From the NCBI RefSeq assembly GCF_009828745.1, contig NZ_WTSX01000003.1, positions 136,058 through 200,057 of the forward strand: a DNA stretch of 64,000 nt. The letters are read 5' to 3'. Positions within the stretch are counted from its first letter, which is position 1; every line of letters begins with the position of its first letter. The translations under genes were made by a program, and so were the position numbers. Below are positions 62,452-64,000 of this stretch, piece by piece. The DNA comes from Erysipelothrix anatis. GTDB lineage: Bacteria > Bacillota_I > Bacilli_A > Erysipelotrichales > Erysipelotrichaceae. The notes beneath the pieces are model-generated. The model saw nothing but the letters and a program-made list of their open reading frames with translations. It ran no database searches and was not told where the DNA came from.

Positions 62452-63819
62452 CTACGTGTCTGCTCGTTGTAGCAACACAATAGTCTCTACATGCACCGTT
62501 TGCGGAAACATATCCACGGGTTGCACCTCTTCTATCTTATACCCCGCTTTCGTATAACTTACGAGGTCACGTGCAAGTGTCGCAGGATTGCAGCTTACAT
62601 ATACAATTCGCTCTGGATTTGAGTTTATGGATGCTTGAATGAACTGATCGTCCAAGCCTTTTCGCGGTGGATCAACAACTAACACATCAATGTTTAAGCC
62701 ATCGGCAACCCACTGTTGCATGACATCTTCTGCTTTTCCAACTTCAAAATCAACATTATCAATGCAATTTTCCATCGCATTAAACTTAGCCATTACAATT
62801 GCGTCGGGAACGATTTCTACAGCATAAACATGCTTCGCGTGGTCCGCAAGATTGAGCGAGATTGATCCAATTCCGCAATAGGCGTCAATCACATTATCTT
62901 TTTTGCTTACATTCGCAAGTTCAATTGCAGCTTGGTAGAGGACTTCCGTTTGTTTTGAATTAACCTGATAAAAAGACTGTGATGAAATACTAAAGGTTTT
63001 TCCCATCAATTTATCAGTATAAAAATCATTACCGTAGAGAACATTATTTTCACGCCCCATAATCGTGTTCGTCCTTTGATCGTTAATATTTTGAACAACG
63101 CTTACGACATTATCAATACTTCCCACGATATCTCGAACTATTGCTTCCCCTTGAGGAAACTCGCGACCATTTGTTACCAAAATAATCATCATATCGTTCG
63201 TTATTTGTCCACGTCTGACAATAACATGACGTATGAGACCTGTGTGTGCTTCTTCATTGTAAGCGACACTCTTATGTTTACGAAGAATATCACGTACTGT
63301 AACAATTGCCTCATCAATTTTCGGATCTTGAATATGGAAATTTTCAATTGGAATCAAATCGTGAGACCCTCGTTTGAAAAATCCTGTTTCAAGGATTCCA
63401 TTAATTTCACGAACCGGTATTTGCGCTTTATTGCGATATCCCCAAGGATTCTCCATCCCAAGCGTTGGTTTTACTTCGAGATGCGAAATATCAACCATTT
63501 TCGACAACGTGTCATGCACAAGCTTACGCTTAAATTCCAGTTGATATTCATAAGACATATGCTGCAGGGGCATTGTACCAATTCGAGTCCCTACTTTATC
63601 AGTAATCTCGACACGATGTTTTGACGTTTCATAGAAATTAATAACGCGACCATATGCAAATTTCTTGAGTACTTTTGTCACACTCATCTTTATTTTCTCA
63701 CCAGGTAGCGTATTTTCAATGAATAGAGGGAACCCCTCTATTTTCGCAACACCAAAACCTTCGTGAGTGATGTCGATAATTTCCACATCATATGTATCGT
63801 TCTTTTTTAATTTAATCAT
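62452..63819 (-). CDS. TRAM-domain rRNA uracil-C5 methyltransferase (RlmD/RlmCD family), copy 2
   Basis: 455 aa with AGAAGGT before the ATG. TRAM domain about 1-60, PLQHMSYEYQLEFKR in place of the Fe-S cysteine region, SAM motif IDAYCGIGSISLNLA, catalytic VVDPPRKGLD and YVSCNPATLARD. It is a typical RlmD/RlmCD. It is only distantly similar to copy 1. The gene starts two codons after the upstream partial gene. Confidence 0.92.
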   Translation of the reverse strand: MIKLKKNDTYDVEIIDITHEGFGVAKIEGFPLFIENTLPGEKIKMSVTKVLKKFAYGRVINFYETSKHRVEITDKVGTRIGTMPLQHMSYEYQLEFKRKLVHDTLSKMVDISHLEVKPTLGMENPWGYRNKAQIPVREINGILETGFFKRGSHDLIPIENFHIQDPKIDEAIVTVRDILRKHKSVAYNEEAHTGLIRHVIVRRGQITNDMMIILVTNGREFPQGEAIVRDIVGSIDNVVSVVQNINDQRTNTIMGRENNVLYGNDFYTDKLMGKTFSISSQSFYQVNSKQTEVLYQAAIELANVSKKDNVIDAYCGIGSISLNLADHAKHVYAVEIVPDAIVMAKFNAMENCIDNVDFEVGKAEDVMQQWVADGLNIDVLVVDPPRKGLDDQFIQASINSNPERIVYVSCNPATLARDLVSYTKAGYKIEEVQPVDMFPQTVHVETIVLLQRADT

Positions 63820-63824
63820 AAATT

Positions 63825-64000
63825 TTACCTTCTATTCTCAAGAGAATCGAGTGCTCGCTTTATGGCACCCTCAACAGTCGCACGGTTATAGCGTGGTTGT
63901 CCAAAATGGTGCGTCATTAAGGTCAATTGGTGTTTAAATGCAAGATCAAATTCGTCACGATCAAAGTAGCCTTTGGTTTCAAGCATGGCATCCAAACTAC
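63825..64000 (-). CDS. Partial CDS, unknown protein C-terminus
   Basis: Only the last 58 codons are visible, running off the window end: SLDAMLETKGYFDRDEFDLAF ... NRATVEGAIKRALDSLENRR, ending TAA at 63825. The helical tail gives no domain. It is directly upstream of rlmD copy 2 and probably in an operon with it. Confidence 0.55.
   Translation of the reverse strand, partial: SLDAMLETKGYFDRDEFDLAFKHQLTLMTHHFGQPRYNRATVEGAIKRALDSLENRR

Noticed and set aside
63076..63624. 182-aa plus-strand ORF opposite rlmD copy 2
   Set aside because: It is an antisense shadow of the methylase frame.

Overview
The window reads as chromosomal DNA of a low-GC Gram-positive (Bacillota) bacterium. The support is AGGAGG-type ribosome sites almost everywhere, a leucyl T-box ahead of leuS, CopY-type copper control, an LPXTG surface protein, lipoproteins, InlB-type B-repeats and LytTR regulators. 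An Erysipelothrix-like member of the Erysipelotrichia is my best guess; that placement is inference from gene content, not from a marker-gene search.

Layout. 1-5 kb: the 5' part of an internalin-like surface protein, an esterase, a GrpB-family protein, a DsbA-like protein and small membrane proteins. 5-8.5 kb: tRNA-Gln, a sugar-ABC ATPase divergent from a PucR-type regulator, then pta. 8.6-10 kb: ten tRNA genes in three separate promoter-terminator units that repeat the same Val/Thr/(Tyr)/Lys/Gly set. 10-19.3 kb: HAD phosphatase, TypA, MFS pump with a possible leader ORF, acyltransferase, lipase, a hairpin cluster that may be a small RNA, an orphan OmpR regulator divergent from lrgAB, and a leaderless InlB-repeat protein. 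19.4-21.5 kb: coaX, an ECF S component (probably pantothenate) and a phosphoesterase, translationally coupled. 21.6-24.7 kb: a six-gene miniature Tad-like pilus operon. 24.9-30 kb: ApbE lipoprotein, demethylmenaquinone-type prenyltransferase, polyprenyl synthase and an NDH-2 with a membrane tail, which together resemble the core of a flavin-based extracellular electron transfer locus. 30-44 kb: leuS with T-box, rlmA, a thioredoxin-fold lipoprotein, twin LytTR regulators with candidate operators, a CopB/CopY copper module with a very long His/Met repeat, rluD, a membrane GDPD, and others. 44-57 kb: a P1B-4 metal ATPase under an ArsR-like operator, AraC and glyoxalase genes, two DEAD-box helicases, an amidase, an LPXTG protein, dus, ywbE and an RlmD-family methylase.

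57.2-62.4 kb is the accessory island. It holds a decayed IS3-family orfB, a relic of a Tn916-family conjugative element (orf23, a broken orf22 and the first codons of orf21 fused to the IS), and an intact three-gene operon whose architecture fits an ABC-three-component (ABC-3C) conflict/defence system: nuclease-like/CTD protein, small middle component and DUF2326-like ATPase. A second RlmD-family methylase closes the island. This operon is the best candidate in the window for a little-described system.

Most genes are tightly packed. Convergent pairs share short bidirectional terminators, several with the stop codon of one gene inside the hairpin.
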